From Bolinopsis microptera (Eukaryota > Ctenophora > Tentaculata > Lobata > Bolinopsidae), in NCBI RefSeq assembly GCF_026151205.1, contig NC_087074.1:16102962-16166961 (forward strand): a DNA stretch of 64,000 nt, given 5' to 3'. Position numbers and translations under genes: made by a program. Under the pieces are notes generated by a model. It was not told where the DNA came from. It did not search any database and saw only the letters and a program-made list of their open reading frames with translations. This document shows, piece by piece, positions 9,888 through 22,100 of the stretch. Positions within the stretch are counted from its first letter, which is position 1; every line of letters begins with the position of its first letter.

Positions 9888-9960
9888 CCACCCCTAGAAC
9901 TGTTTGGCCTGTCGCATGAACTACAAGATGGTGTCCGTGCCACAACAACTAAGGCTGTTC
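8330..9960 (-). mobile_element. LINE fragment: endonuclease, Cys-rich linker and RT fingers
   Basis: This is the upstream partner of the chimera. The endonuclease lacks its N-terminal strand and catalytic Glu region, so the copy is 5'-truncated near 9960 or decayed there. Its finger sequence differs from that of the downstream partner, so the two belong to different LINE families. Confidence 0.7.
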
Positions 9961-10174
9961 AAGAAGGATCCCTCCAAATGATGCATAATGTATACATAAT
10001 GTTTACTGCTATAGGTTACTGAACAGAAGCTGGTTTATCCTTGTATCCTTGAATCCTTGTTTCCTTGTATCCTTGTATCCTAAACACTTACTTTTGAGTA
10101 ATAAATAATCATGTGTTGTAACTAAAATAATCTATTTTAGCTTATGGATAAGACCATTACAGTAATTGGAAGCT
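9961..10174. repeat. Short gap with a tccttgtat microsatellite
   Basis: About five imperfect copies of a 9-10-bp ttgtatcct unit lie at 10033-10081. Otherwise nothing is recognised before the next gene. Confidence 0.5.
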
Positions 10175-12132
10175 ATGGAGAAGTGGTTTCCACTGATCGA
10201 ATTGTTTTCGCGATTTCATGCTCAAGCTCAAAACCAACAGCAGATGAGGCCAGGTATTTCTTTTGAGTCACATCATGTTCTCAAAACTACTACACAATAG
10301 TTTCACTGCTTCTTGCTTTGCTGAAATGCAGTTACATTGACGATTTCATTGAAAATTTGTATGATAACAATAACAATTCCGCTTTCAGGGACAGTGTAGA
10401 TAAAAGACAAAAATATATCTCCCAATCCTGTATTAATGATGGTGGTAAAGATGTGCGGGAGAATTGTCTCATGGCAAAATCTGGTGACATGTTCACTTTT
10501 ATCAAAGGTTCTACAGTTCCCACAACCCTTGTGACATTTATAATAATGCTCACAAAAATTTATATTACACAACACAATAACACATTTACAAGGGGACCTT
10601 TCATATATTACGTAGACCCCAGTGACATAAATTTAAAAAGGGACTAGGAATCCAGTCTGGAAAGAAAAAACGGCTACCATATATTTTTAAAACGACTACC
10701 ATAAATTTTTCGGCCGCTCCGCGGCCGGATAACGATTTCATTTTACTTTGCTAGTTATATTACAGAGGTTTAGTTATTCATTTGTATAGTTATTAATTCA
10801 TTAGTATAGTTATTCATAATTGCCAAAAGATTGTGAAAGAATTCCTTTCCGGGTTTCGAACTCGCGATCTGCTAATGTAGTAACGACGGACTAACCAACT
10901 AGGCTACGATTTCATGTACGCTTTTGTAATATTTACATATAGGTCTTCGCGCGTTCCTGCAACTACCATACTACCATACTACCAAACAGTCCATACTACC
11001 ATACTGGTAGTAGGAAAATCTTGGATCCTGACAGAAATATCTTGGATTATTTGGTAACGCGCAAGTTAAGCGCAAGAACTAGGATCCTGACAGGAATCTG
11101 GCATTTGCGCTCGATTCGAACATCTTCTCGGATAAATATAGAATTAAAGTACAGTGCGCGGCGTTACAGTGTGTAACAACCGAGAGTGACTATTTTAAAG
11201 TTGATTTAATAATTTTGTTGACAAAAATTAGTCGGCGTGGCTATGTATTAATGGAAATTAATATGGCTAGGAATTAGATTCTTAGATTCCTCACTTTATG
11301 TCACTGGGACGTAGACTAGATTTTGACTTTTTCAGACCCCACCCTGTGCATAAATAACAGTTTCCCAATCCCGCCCACATTCTGGCTGACGTAATATGTG
11401 AACAATCCCATACTTATCTAATGTTAGATTCGATACCGAAAATACAGTATTTAAGACCTCATTTCAAAACAAAATGATTTCAAAACCTAATTGCTACATT
11501 TTCAGAAACTAGAGTTACTCTAAGCTCAACAGAAAAACTTGATACTCTTCGAAACAAATTTGTAGAGAAACTTGACAATAGTATTAAGCTACATGATACA
11601 CTATACGGGTTTAAGGAAAAGACTTTAGCGGAGACAAGGTTAGATATACTTTGATAACTTTAGTGGAGACAAGGTTTGATATACTTTGATAACTTTAGCA
11701 GAGACAAGGTTTGATATACTTTGATAACTTTAGCGGAGACAAGGTTTGATATACTTTGATAACTTTAGCGGAGACAAGGTTTCATATACTTTGATAACTT
11801 TAGCGGAGACAAGGTTTCATATACTTTGATAACTTTAGCGGAGACAAGGTTTCATATACTATGATAACTTTGGCTGTCAATTTTCAAGTTATTTGATTAT
11901 ATCGGTTATATATCGACAAAAGCAAGATGTGGCTCAGGTATATTTATTTTCTAATCTTCTTTCCAGTAAAAGAACATTTACCAATGCCTGTAGAGTAGCA
12001 ACAGATAAAGCAAACCATCTGTGTAACAATATGGATGTGAAGCTAGGCGAATGCATTAAGATAGAGGAGCTCAGTTCAGACTGGATACAGAATTCCGATG
12101 TAGGTTACTCAAAGTGTTTAACTGAATTATAA
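10175..12132 (+). CDS. Small helical protein of unknown function, three exons, 125 aa
   Basis: Exons 10175-10253, 11506-11638 and 11967-12132 join in phase (1, then 2) and stay open from ATG to TAA, giving 126 codons. The protein starts MEKWFPLIELFSRFHAQAQ. It then has a charged helical stretch (EKLDTLRNKFVEKLDNSIK) and a Cys-containing C-terminal part (NACRVATDKANHLCNNMD). It has no signal peptide or membrane segment and I do not recognise the family; small coiled-coil subunits are one possibility. Intron 1 holds the nested MITEs at 10592-11409. Intron 2 opens with a 35-bp tandem array that repeats the exon 2 donor site. Start choice: the first ATG in a frame that stays open into exon 2. An acceptor-like attttag sits at 10134-10140. 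Confidence 0.55.
10618..11308. mobile_element. hAT-type MITE, copy 1 (691 bp)
   Basis: Terminal inverted repeats cccagtgacataaa / tttatgtcactggg. Perfect 8-bp target-site duplication ACGTAGAC at 10610-10617 and 11309-11316. 8-bp duplications with CAGTG-type ends fit the hAT superfamily. The interior is nearly the same as copy 2 at 31630 and encodes no transposase. It includes a tRNA-like segment. Confidence 0.85.
10848..10912 (-). other. tRNA-like sequence with Pol III A and B boxes inside the hAT MITE
   Basis: On the minus strand, TAGCCTAGTTGG (10895-10906) matches the A-box consensus. GAGTTCGAAACCC, about 35 nt downstream (near 10851-10863), matches the B box. The spacing is that of a tRNA gene. 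The anticodon and acceptor stems do not pair well, so it is a tRNA-derived promoter rather than a working tRNA. Copy 2 keeps both boxes. Confidence 0.6.
11618..11872 (+). repeat. 35-bp tandem array copying an exon end and its splice donor (about 7 copies)
   Basis: The unit is actttagcggagacaag then gtttgatatactttgata. Its first half is the last part of exon 2 of the small helical-protein gene and its second half is the start of the intron. Every unit therefore carries a candidate 5' splice site (ACAAG/GTTTGA). Confidence 0.85.
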
Positions 12133-13129
12133 CATGATTATTTGTGTCACACTTGAATGATTGACCTTCGAGCCTAAATCAACCTTTGATCTTTTCACCT
12201 AGCTTGGTTTCTTGAAAAATCTATATTTTTTATTAGAATTTTGTTTTTTAATTGAATTATAAAATTTCGTTTCACACTTAATCCATTCAAATGCATAAAG
12301 ATAAGCCAACTTAACAACCAATCTTTTGTCGCAGTTAGCAAACAACTTTACAGAGAGGGAATACAGATGCAAAGTTCAAGCTCAGTATGGTATTATCCAA
12401 TGAAACATTGATCAAACTTCTCAACAACTCTAATAAACATTATCTAAACAGTTCACATCTGTTGTCTCCATAGCAGTTGTCTTCCTTACTACAAGAGCTT
12501 AATTCATCAGCAGATTTGTAACTAATTCACTGCAGACATGCTTATCTAATTCAGTTAAAACCAACAAGTTTTGTACCATTTCCGTTGTAAAATGTGTTAA
12601 TAAGTTTTAAGATATGTTTGTGCTTTAAATATATTTAATATCCAGAATTTGTACGTTATTTTTTGTTTTGTTTATTTGACATTATATTTGAATTAATTTT
12701 TACAGTTGCAGTGGCATGGTATAAGATGAAATATTGAAAAAATCTTTTCCTTATCGTTTTCTTATTTTGGTGATGCGATGGGAAGCTAACTTTTGTTCGC
12801 TATTGTCTGCAGATTGTACAGTTTAAACTGGGTTAAGTTTCATATTGTCATAGATAATTTCTTATAATAATGATATTCTGATTTCTGTGCTTCCATTAAA
12901 GTTGAATTAACTCCAAATCTTAAAGTAAATATCAGCGTTGTTATCAAGAAAACACCCGCAACACGGCTACAGGCCAAGTTTGCTCTGTTATTTGAAAAAT
13001 ATTGGATACTGTAATGTGCGAACGGAAACTATATCTGTTTATTTTCGGAAAACATATGTAATTACAGTAACAGAATAATTATTGATTAATTAATAATGAA
13101 ATAAAATTATTCCCAAAAACCTTTAAAGG
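12133..13129. other. Intergenic, nothing recognised
   Basis: AT-rich sequence between the end of the small gene and the start of the CEP152-like gene. It probably holds a 3' UTR and the next promoter, but no element could be supported. Confidence 0.4.
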
Positions 13130-16100
13130 ATGATTGAGAGCGAAGTATTTAACAGTAATATGTTTCAAAACACGACGACAATAGTTGACGACAACACAGA
13201 GGATGATAACCCTTGTGAAGACGAGGTCAGATATACTTGTAACATAAACATTATTAATATCCTATATTATATTGGAGAAGTCGATCTGAAATATCGTACA
13301 TAATTATAGTTATTTCTTAAGCCGGTGTGGATATAGAATCTGATTTTGTGAATGGCTGAAGAGGAATATTAGTTTTCATCGTGCTATTTACTATTTATAT
13401 CCACGTTTTCAGATAAGAGACGCTCTAAACAAAGCACTGGACGATGACATTGAAGATTATGATGATTGGGAGCCGGATGAGGAGAACATTCCTCCGAATA
13501 ACAATAGTAACCACATAACTAACAACAACACAAGTCACGAAAACAACAGCAGTAGTCATAACAACGAGACTCATCATAACAACGAGACTCATCATAACAA
13601 CTACAGCAACATGAGCAGTAAAAATGTGTTTAACAGTCATCTTAACACCCAAAGTGTAAGCAGTTTGATCATTATATAGAGTGTGTGTTGTGTTATATTA
13701 TATGATTCACTACATTATTAATTAATTTAAGAGTTATTTAATTTTGACCAGTGTTTAATGGAGATTGGACTGACCAAAACTAAAATGATATCCAGAATAT
13801 ACACTCCTTTCTCTTTCAGAATCTGAAGCACACATTCCAACACAACGGAGGACAGTGGCCCGTGCCACAACCCCCACAACCTCTCCATCCATACCTTAAA
13901 GTGAACCCGTACGCAATGCCAGCACCGTACCACGCCCACAACCCCTACCACGGTCCTCCCTTCCCTCCTTACTCCTTCCACCCTGGTAACCCTGGTAACT
14001 TCCCGGGTCCAGGACCTGGATTTGAGAGCGGTACTTACGATAGTAGGGAGAGCAGCGAGGTTACTGGAAACAACACTGAACATGTGAGCACTACATAATA
14101 TCATCACTCAATTCCACATACACAGTACTTGGTACTGTAATTAGTATTTGTTCATGATGTATCCATATCACTGAATGTTTGCTAAATGCTAATTACTAAT
14201 ACTACTTACTAATTACTAATTACTAACCTCTATTTCAGCTGAGCAGAGACGATTATTATCCAGTAGGGGCCGATAAAAGTGACTGGAACAGCCAATGGTG
14301 AGATTTTATTTCCAATAATTATGAAAGCCATTTTCTTGTACCAGGAAATTTTTGTTTTTGCTTTCAATTAACAGGTTGAGATGATCATTCATCATTGATG
14401 TATGATCGTCGATCATACATAATATCTAATATCTATGGAGAATTAATCAGTGTATATCATGCACTAATAATGGTAGTGTACGATATGAGAGAACACTGTA
14501 ATATATCCTAAACGACAATTCAGCACAGCTAGCGTTTCTTAGATCTCGGCCATAAAGTCAGCATCTATATTGTATACAATGTTTAATGACGTCTATCACT
14601 CAACAAAATTTCGAGGTCCAGCGTTTATCATTGAACATAACCAAAACTGATTTTTAAAACTATATTTTACAGTGGAAGTCCAGATTGTGGAGTCAGTATA
14701 CCGTTGGATAGTGAAGTGTTCAATGATGGATCTGATGTTGTGCACCAACCTGAACAACTCAACGCTTTATATAGAGCTAACCAGAGGTCATATCTAGTGC
14801 CTTCTCTATATTAGCCTTCTTTTCTTTGCTTCATCCCTCGCTCTCTGAGGCCCTGTTCTTTCTTATCATCAAAATGAAACTTTTATCCTTGAGTTTTCCA
14901 ACTTGAATTTAAAAGATAAGGATCTAACACTCAACTCTATTCTTATATTTATTTATTATATAACTGATATTATTATTATTATGTAGCTAATAGCCTGTTA
15001 GCCGAATTAACACTTTGTTCATGTTTAGAAAACTGGATCAGATAACGACCCAGCTACAAGACACTCAGGACACCTACACTAAGCAAATACATCAGCTTCA
15101 GCACAAAGTTGGGCTTCTCCAGACCGAGAAAGACATTCTTGAATCACAGGTTAGTGTTTGGTGTTCAATTTTACGTCGGGGAACCAGCGATTTGTGGAAA
15201 ACTAATCAAACTGTGAGAACTCCAGATCTAGAGTTCCCAGAGTTAATGGACGATATTTAAATTTTTCTATAATAACGGATTTTAGTTCAACTATTAAACT
15301 TTTGCCCTCTCCACTAACCTCCCAAATACCAGTTGTCACAGAGTGCACTGAGAGCTAAAGAATTAGAAGAAACAGTAGATAGAGAGAAGTACGATAAGGA
15401 GAACCACGAGACGAATAACAGCGAACTTAACGAGCATATCGTCACTCTGCAGCTACAACTTCAGGTGCAAAAACATATATAATATTCTTTATCCAAAGGA
15501 ATTTATATTTGCGCATGTGAGCCAAGTTTTTGTTTTTACAATTCGCCGCGTTTTTTAGCTCAAACTTTGTTTAACACGCAACTTGACGGCAGAGTATTAT
15601 TCACTGAGTTTGAAATGTAAAGAGGCTCTTACTCAAGACTTTACTCGAGCATACAGTTTAGTAACGTGTAATGTGTATGTGTATTTTGTCATGCACACCT
15701 TATAATCTCAATACATCATCAAGCTTGAGGGAGGCATTGGTGCATGGCAAAGTCTAATTTCACGCTTCAACGTATACTTATTTCTTACCAACTGCAGTGT
15801 TATGAACCATTTAAACGTCTCAAGTAAACGCAGCCAAGTTTTGCATCAAGGTGACTTTTAAAATGTTTACAGGTATACTCACAGGTGTGTCAACTGTCAG
15901 CCGTGTGTTTACCGTGAGTCAGCCGTGAGTTAAAGTTTGTGCGTCAACCGTGTGCTATTCAACCTTGTGCTAAGTAACCGTGTGCTTAGTAACCGTGTGC
16001 GAAGTAACTGTGTGTTAAGTAACCGTGTGCTAAGTAACCATGTGCTAAGTAACCGTGTGCTAAGTAACCGTGTGCTAAGTAACTTTGTGCTAATTAAAAG

Positions 16101-19100
16101 TGTGCTAAGTAACCGTGTGCTAAGTAACCTTGTCTAAGTAACCGTGTGCTAAGTAACCGTGTGCTTAGTAACCGTGTGCTAAGTAACCGTGTGCTAAGTA
16201 ACCGTGTGCTAAGTAACCGTGTGCTAAGTAACTGTGTGCTAAGTAACTGTGTGCTAAGTAACCGTGTGCTAAGTAACTGTGTGCTAAGTAACCGTGTGCT
16301 AAGTAACCGTGTGCTAAGTAACTGTGTGCTAAGTAACTGTGTGCTAAGTAACCTTGTGCTAAGTAACCGTGTGCTAAGTAACTGTGTGCTAAGTAACTGT
16401 GTGCTAAGTAACATTGTGCTAAGTAACCGTGTGCTAAGTAGCCGTGTGCTAAGTAGCCGTGTGCTAAGTAACCGTGTGCTAAGTAACTGTGTGCTAAGTA
16501 ACCGTGTGCTAAGTAACCGTGTGTTAAGTAACTGTGTGCTAAGTAACCGTATTCTAAGTTTGCTAACTAAACTGTGGTTTAATTTTAAATCGACAGATTA
16601 CTGCCTTTAAAACATTATTAAACGATAACATTATTTTTTGAATTCAGGAGAGAAACAGTGAAATAGACCGGCTAAGTTATCAGCTAAAAGACAGCGTGTC
16701 TAAAAAAGATACTGAATTCTACGAAGAAATGCTTGCTAAAACTAACAAAATGAAAGAAAGGGAGATAACGGAGGGAAAGAAGAAACTTGATGGATGTAAA
16801 CGTGACATCGTTCAAAAGGTTTCATTAATTTTAAAGAGATATTAGAGTCTTCAGTGTTTGGAATCCGATAGAGTTTAATGTTAACTTATATTAAATAACA
16901 ACAAACTCGGGTCTCGGATGACGGATCTAACAATTTTATATCGCTGTATGGACAAAATTTACGATCTCAAAAGACTCTGTTTAGCATTGCTTCATTTTTC
17001 TGTCCGACTCTCAGGATTTGGAGATAGAGATGTTAAGGGTAGAATTACAGAACAGTGTGAAGAACAAGATGACATCCCTGGAACAGGACCTGAAGCAGAA
17101 GGAGGAGAATATCAAACACGGTCTGGAGGATCTTCTTATTACCCTTCCCAAGATGAACATTGTGGATGCTAATCTGTGAGTTAAAGGGTGGTGTTGTAGA
17201 GTTAATATCTACTGACTCTAGATGGCTTTGTGTTGTCAAATTGTTGTTTCATCTTAGCTGAATCAACGTAACCAATTTATGAATTTAATTTAAAGATGTG
17301 CAATACGTCATCTGTGCATCATCATTTTTGCTTACCAAGATTGGCTCCATCAATACCACATTACAAAATAAAGACGTAGACTTGTTACAATATCTCCTAA
17401 TCATGGCTTTACCCCAGACCGCTGGTAACAGAAATACACAGCTGTGAAATAACAGAGCTGGTCACACATTTAAGTGTGATCACCCAGCGACTGTGTGAGA
17501 GTGAAGAGAGCCCGCGCACGCTCGCGTCACACATTACTGATCTGACGAGCGAGTGTGAGGTGCTCCGTCACACTGCAGCACAGCTTCAGGTTAGGAAGCT
17601 GTGACATTTTGTTAGTTTGTTTGTGGGCACCTGCTCTAACTCAATACCTGCTCTTACTCAATACCGTGGAACGTCTCATGGGCTGTGAAACATGATTTTT
17701 TAAACATCTGCTGTGCTTATTAATACAACTTGGGTCAATTGAATCAAAACGACTTTTATTTTAAAATTTACAGATAATATATTTTTGATAACAAATGTAT
17801 TTGTAAAACATTACACTGGTTACACACCCCTGAACCCCACCCCCTGCAGGACCGAGTGGTAAACTCTGAGCGTTGTGAAGAAGAAGCTAAGAGCAGTGTA
17901 GACTCTAAAGACCGTACCATCTCATATCTTCAAACTGAGGTTGGGAGGCTACAGGGGCAGATGAAGGAGGTGCATGGCAGTATAAATGATAGTGAACATA
18001 GAGCTGACCAAGCTGTCTCCAGAGAACGAGGTACAGAAAACATTGAAAACATTGTAACTCGTGTGATTAACCTTAGTATTCTGGTTCCATTGGGAGTGTT
18101 TTTTTTTTCATCACAAAAACATTGAAATCGAAATTTTCAAAAAACACTAAAAAATTATTCAATATAAAAATTTGCTATCGAGCAATTAAAATCAGATACA
18201 CTTATTTAAATCATGTCCGTATAATTATGAAACACGTGAGTCCTTTGCCTGGGTGTGGTGTCATCAAGCCTCCTCCTCAACTAGTTTCAGTGTACAGCAT
18301 GCTATTCCTACATCCTCGTTTCCATCTCCCCCTCTTTTCCAAAGATCCTCTCTCCCTTGCAAGACAACAGCTTTTCCCACGATCGATTGCTTTCCCTCCA
18401 GAGCAAACTTGGCACTGTTTAATGTGAAAGTGTCACGGTTCCATACTGGTTGGTAGCAATCAGGTTCCTTCAGAACAATCGAATAAGTAGGTTTTCCTTT
18501 CTTTAATGCTCTTTTTCTCTTCTTTTCCGCCTTCTCCAGATCGACTATCCTCTCCTCGCGACCGTCCGGCCAGAGCATGAATGGTTCTGCTGCACACACG
18601 AAAAGACTTTCTATCATACCAGAACCTACTTCGTCCGCTAGTGGATCTACTGTTATTTTGTGGACTTGATTTACTTCTCCCCTCTCTCCAGCACGAACGT
18701 TTCCAATATCCCCCAAATGTCTCGAGTTTGATGGAAAATGCAGCCCTCCGTGGTCGCTTCCCTCGGGGTTGAAATGGCCACCAGTGGAGGCTGCGCTACA
18801 ATCATTCCTTTTAACTGGGTTACTGTGAATGTGTAACCCGTGGTATCCCTTGGTGATTACATCGGGGTCTCCCTTCAGGTACGCTTCTATACGCTGTTTA
18901 TTTCCATTGCTGGTGAAGATAACTGTACCTATCTTTGTACCATTTTTGTGAAGCTTCATGGTACACCTAGCTTGTAGGGCAGTGACAGAGTGAGCAGCCA
19001 CTCCTAGCAGCAACAAACAGAGTAACATGGCGTAACGTAAGATAGCAAGGATAAGTGGAAATGAGATGTCTACTAGCCGCTACCCGGGAAAAATATTAAT

Positions 19101-22100
19101 TAATTAATTGGTGGTACCTGTGTTTGTTCAGATAAGACATTCAAGGTGTCAAAGATAATTCCAATATTTATTTTAGAATACTGCCCAATCTTACTTTTAT
19201 GGGCACTTCATGCAACCATGAGCTGATAACACAAATTGAGTCGATAAAGTTGTGGGATAATATAAGTCGCACGTGGGATAATATAAGTCGCACGACCATA
19301 ACAATTTGAGTCATTAGTGGCCCAGAAGTTTCAGGCTGAGAAGTGCAAGATATTGAAGCGCAAAATTAGAAGGATACTTAGATGATTGTTTAGAACATTC
19401 TAGATTGAGAGCTCAGTTTGGCGGTATTTTTCAAAAGACTTTTTCATCAAAAATGCTTTGAATCTCAAAGAATACACTTGCTTTGAATTTCCCAATCAAA
19501 GTCAATTTGGTCAAATTATTGTACACGTTATTCTTTTAATAGCATACCCAATAAAAACACTAATTTGTTGTGTGGTAGTTGAGGTGAGATTACATATTGT
19601 TATCAAATATGTAAACCAAGTAAGGGTGTTTTACGAATATTTGTGCTTTTAATTTAGAATCAAAACAAGTCCTTCATATTATGAGTCAGGGTGTGACTGC
19701 ATCTGGTTAAAGGACTTCCATCATATTACATAATAATACTCAAATTATTTGTTAAATATTTATATAATAAAATAGTTAAATATATATAGTTTACCTAAAC
19801 ACGTACAACGTGTAAAATGCAGCTATTTGTACAACACCATATAATACTGCCTGTTTATGCGTACAATAGCTCCATATTACATCGTGACTTTAAATCAAAA
19901 AACTGGCCAAAACAAAAATACTCTAAGGATCCAATAAACGAGAAAGATAAGTATCAAAAACTGATTTAATTGGCGGAACAAAACAGCATCATTGCCTCAA
20001 GATTGCGATGATATCATTTAACATGACCTCATTTAAACATTCCACTTTCAGAGACAATGGAGAAACTAGCTGCAGCTGAGAAGCGTTGTGAGCAAACACT
20101 AGTAGATCAGACCAATACACTGAAACGTATGAGAGCTATTGAAGAAACTTCTAGACTCGACAAACACGGTCTACAAAATAAAATCGAGGAGTACAGGTGG
20201 GATTTGTTGTTTAGTGTGATACGATTTATAATGTACTGTATAATGTATAATGTATATCTATTGATTTCCTGGACTTGTACATCCAAATCTAAATATAATC
20301 TTTCTAGGACTAGTGTGGTGTGGTAATGTTTTAATATTTTAACGATACTATAGATTGAAGTCAACAAGTCTGCAAGAAGAAGTTGACAAGAACAAGGAAC
20401 TGTATGTTAGTTTGAGCAAAGAAAAGGAAGTATTAAAGACAGATTACGACAAGAGATTGGAAAACTTCCAACAAAGGGTTCGTCTTCAATTTCCTGTTTT
20501 TGGTTGTCGAAGCTTTCTATGTCATGCATTTGACAGAAACTGTTTGACAGAAAAATCTGACAGAAACTGTTTGACAAAAACGTTCGACAGAAACATTTGA
20601 CAGAAACATTTGACAGAAACTGTTTCCCTTTCTCCTGGATAATGAAACTAAACCCGTGCAGGCATCAGATGAAGTGTTAACCCAGCTGAGAGAAGTTAAA
20701 GCTCGGTGTGATGAGGAGAGGGAACAAATGCTAATTCAAAAGGAGGAGGACATGCTCATGTCTTTTGGTATGTGTTTTAGCTGAGTTATTTAGGTAATCA
20801 GTACTGTGGCATTCTGATTTGTAGAATGTAGACAATTTGTATTAGAGATTAGTTATCTTGGAATGTTCCACTTCATGGCAAATTTCAGCCGAAGAGCGAC
20901 TCCAGATAGAAACGAGAATACAGTCTCAACTCACACAAGATTTCGAGAAACGGTTGGAATCTGAGATAGAAAACTCTCAAAAACATTGGAGTGGAAGTAC
21001 GAATGTGTCTACTCTTTGCATTCTAGAGGTTCGTTTGCTTAGAATTCTCTTCGAATTGTTATATACAATCAAACGTACAATGGTTATTGGAAGAGTATCA
21101 ATTTTCATGTTGTGTTAATGTACAGCATGTACAAGATTATGGCGGTTAAATTTCGCGCTCAAAGCCTATTTTGCGTGGGCAGCGGCGACATTTTAACGTG
21201 CCAGGTAGATTGTGGTCGGGTGTTAGTGTAGTTTTTCGCTGCCGCCGCGCGCAGCAGCGATTTAATTCAACACCAACGGGCAATTTCGTAGGAAGCCACG
21301 ACTTCACATTTAAAAGCTGCCCCTATTTTAAACCATTAATGTGAGGGGTACCGAAACTTCATGCCATGTGATCACTTAAACTGTTTCACAGCTCATCTTA
21401 ACATAAATTGAGTTCAGTACTTATTGGGATACCGACATTTGACTTGCCCTGACATTTGTACGATGAATTTTGGACCTTCATCAAATTACTGTTTCTACGT
21501 ACTAAAATAATCCTTATCAATCAAGCAGTTCATGTCCAATGACTCAATCACTGTGTGTGGCTATACAGGGATTAGATTATCTCACAGCATTAACGCCGGT
21601 CTGAGATTAACATCTGAAGTGCGAGGATGTTTAGGGTTAAGATTTGAATATGTGGGTAAAAAGAACAAGTGTTATGATAAGATAAGACGAGAGTTCAGGA
21701 AGTGGTCATACTCCTGGGATTCAACTTTGTTTTTTTGTGGCATAACTTTATTTGTTTGAACTTTGAGACCGGGAGGAAATATTGTGGCCGGATATCTGTC
21801 CTCAATATTTGTTTTGTAATTTGGTTCCAGTCCGGTTTAGAACGTGCTTGGCCTGATATCAACCGAAAATTTCAAGAAGTTTCAGGAAAAAATGTAATTT
21901 CTTAAAAATTTGATTTCGGGTAATTGAATTAAACATGCCGTGTCCTTATGTTTGGATCCCGGGGCTGAAAAAGATGTCTCGGGATCTGATGTCGGGTAAT
22001 CTGGCTACATGCCGGGTCCTTAGCTTCAAATCCCATGGTCCAATAGCAGGTGCTCGAGATCGGAGATTTCGAAACTTACAAGACAAATTATAAATTTTCG

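Larger units (their letters stand above)
10592..11409. mobile_element. PIF/Harbinger-type MITE, interrupted by a hAT-type MITE
   Basis: The left end (ggggacctttcatatattacgta) and right end (tgacgtaatatgtgaacaatccc) match the terminal inverted repeats of the intact copies at 27692 and 32375. Removing the hAT MITE and one copy of its 8-bp duplication leaves about 119 bp. This copy is older and more diverged than the others, and its own flanking duplication is unclear. Confidence 0.6.

Noticed and set aside
10848-10912. A functional tRNA gene
   Set aside because: A and B boxes are present but the acceptor and anticodon stems do not pair. It lies inside a MITE in both copies.
15937-16610. Long repetitive frames on both strands (VLSNR-type repeats)
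   Set aside because: They arise from a 15-bp intronic minisatellite whose length is a multiple of three. There is no start context or conservation.
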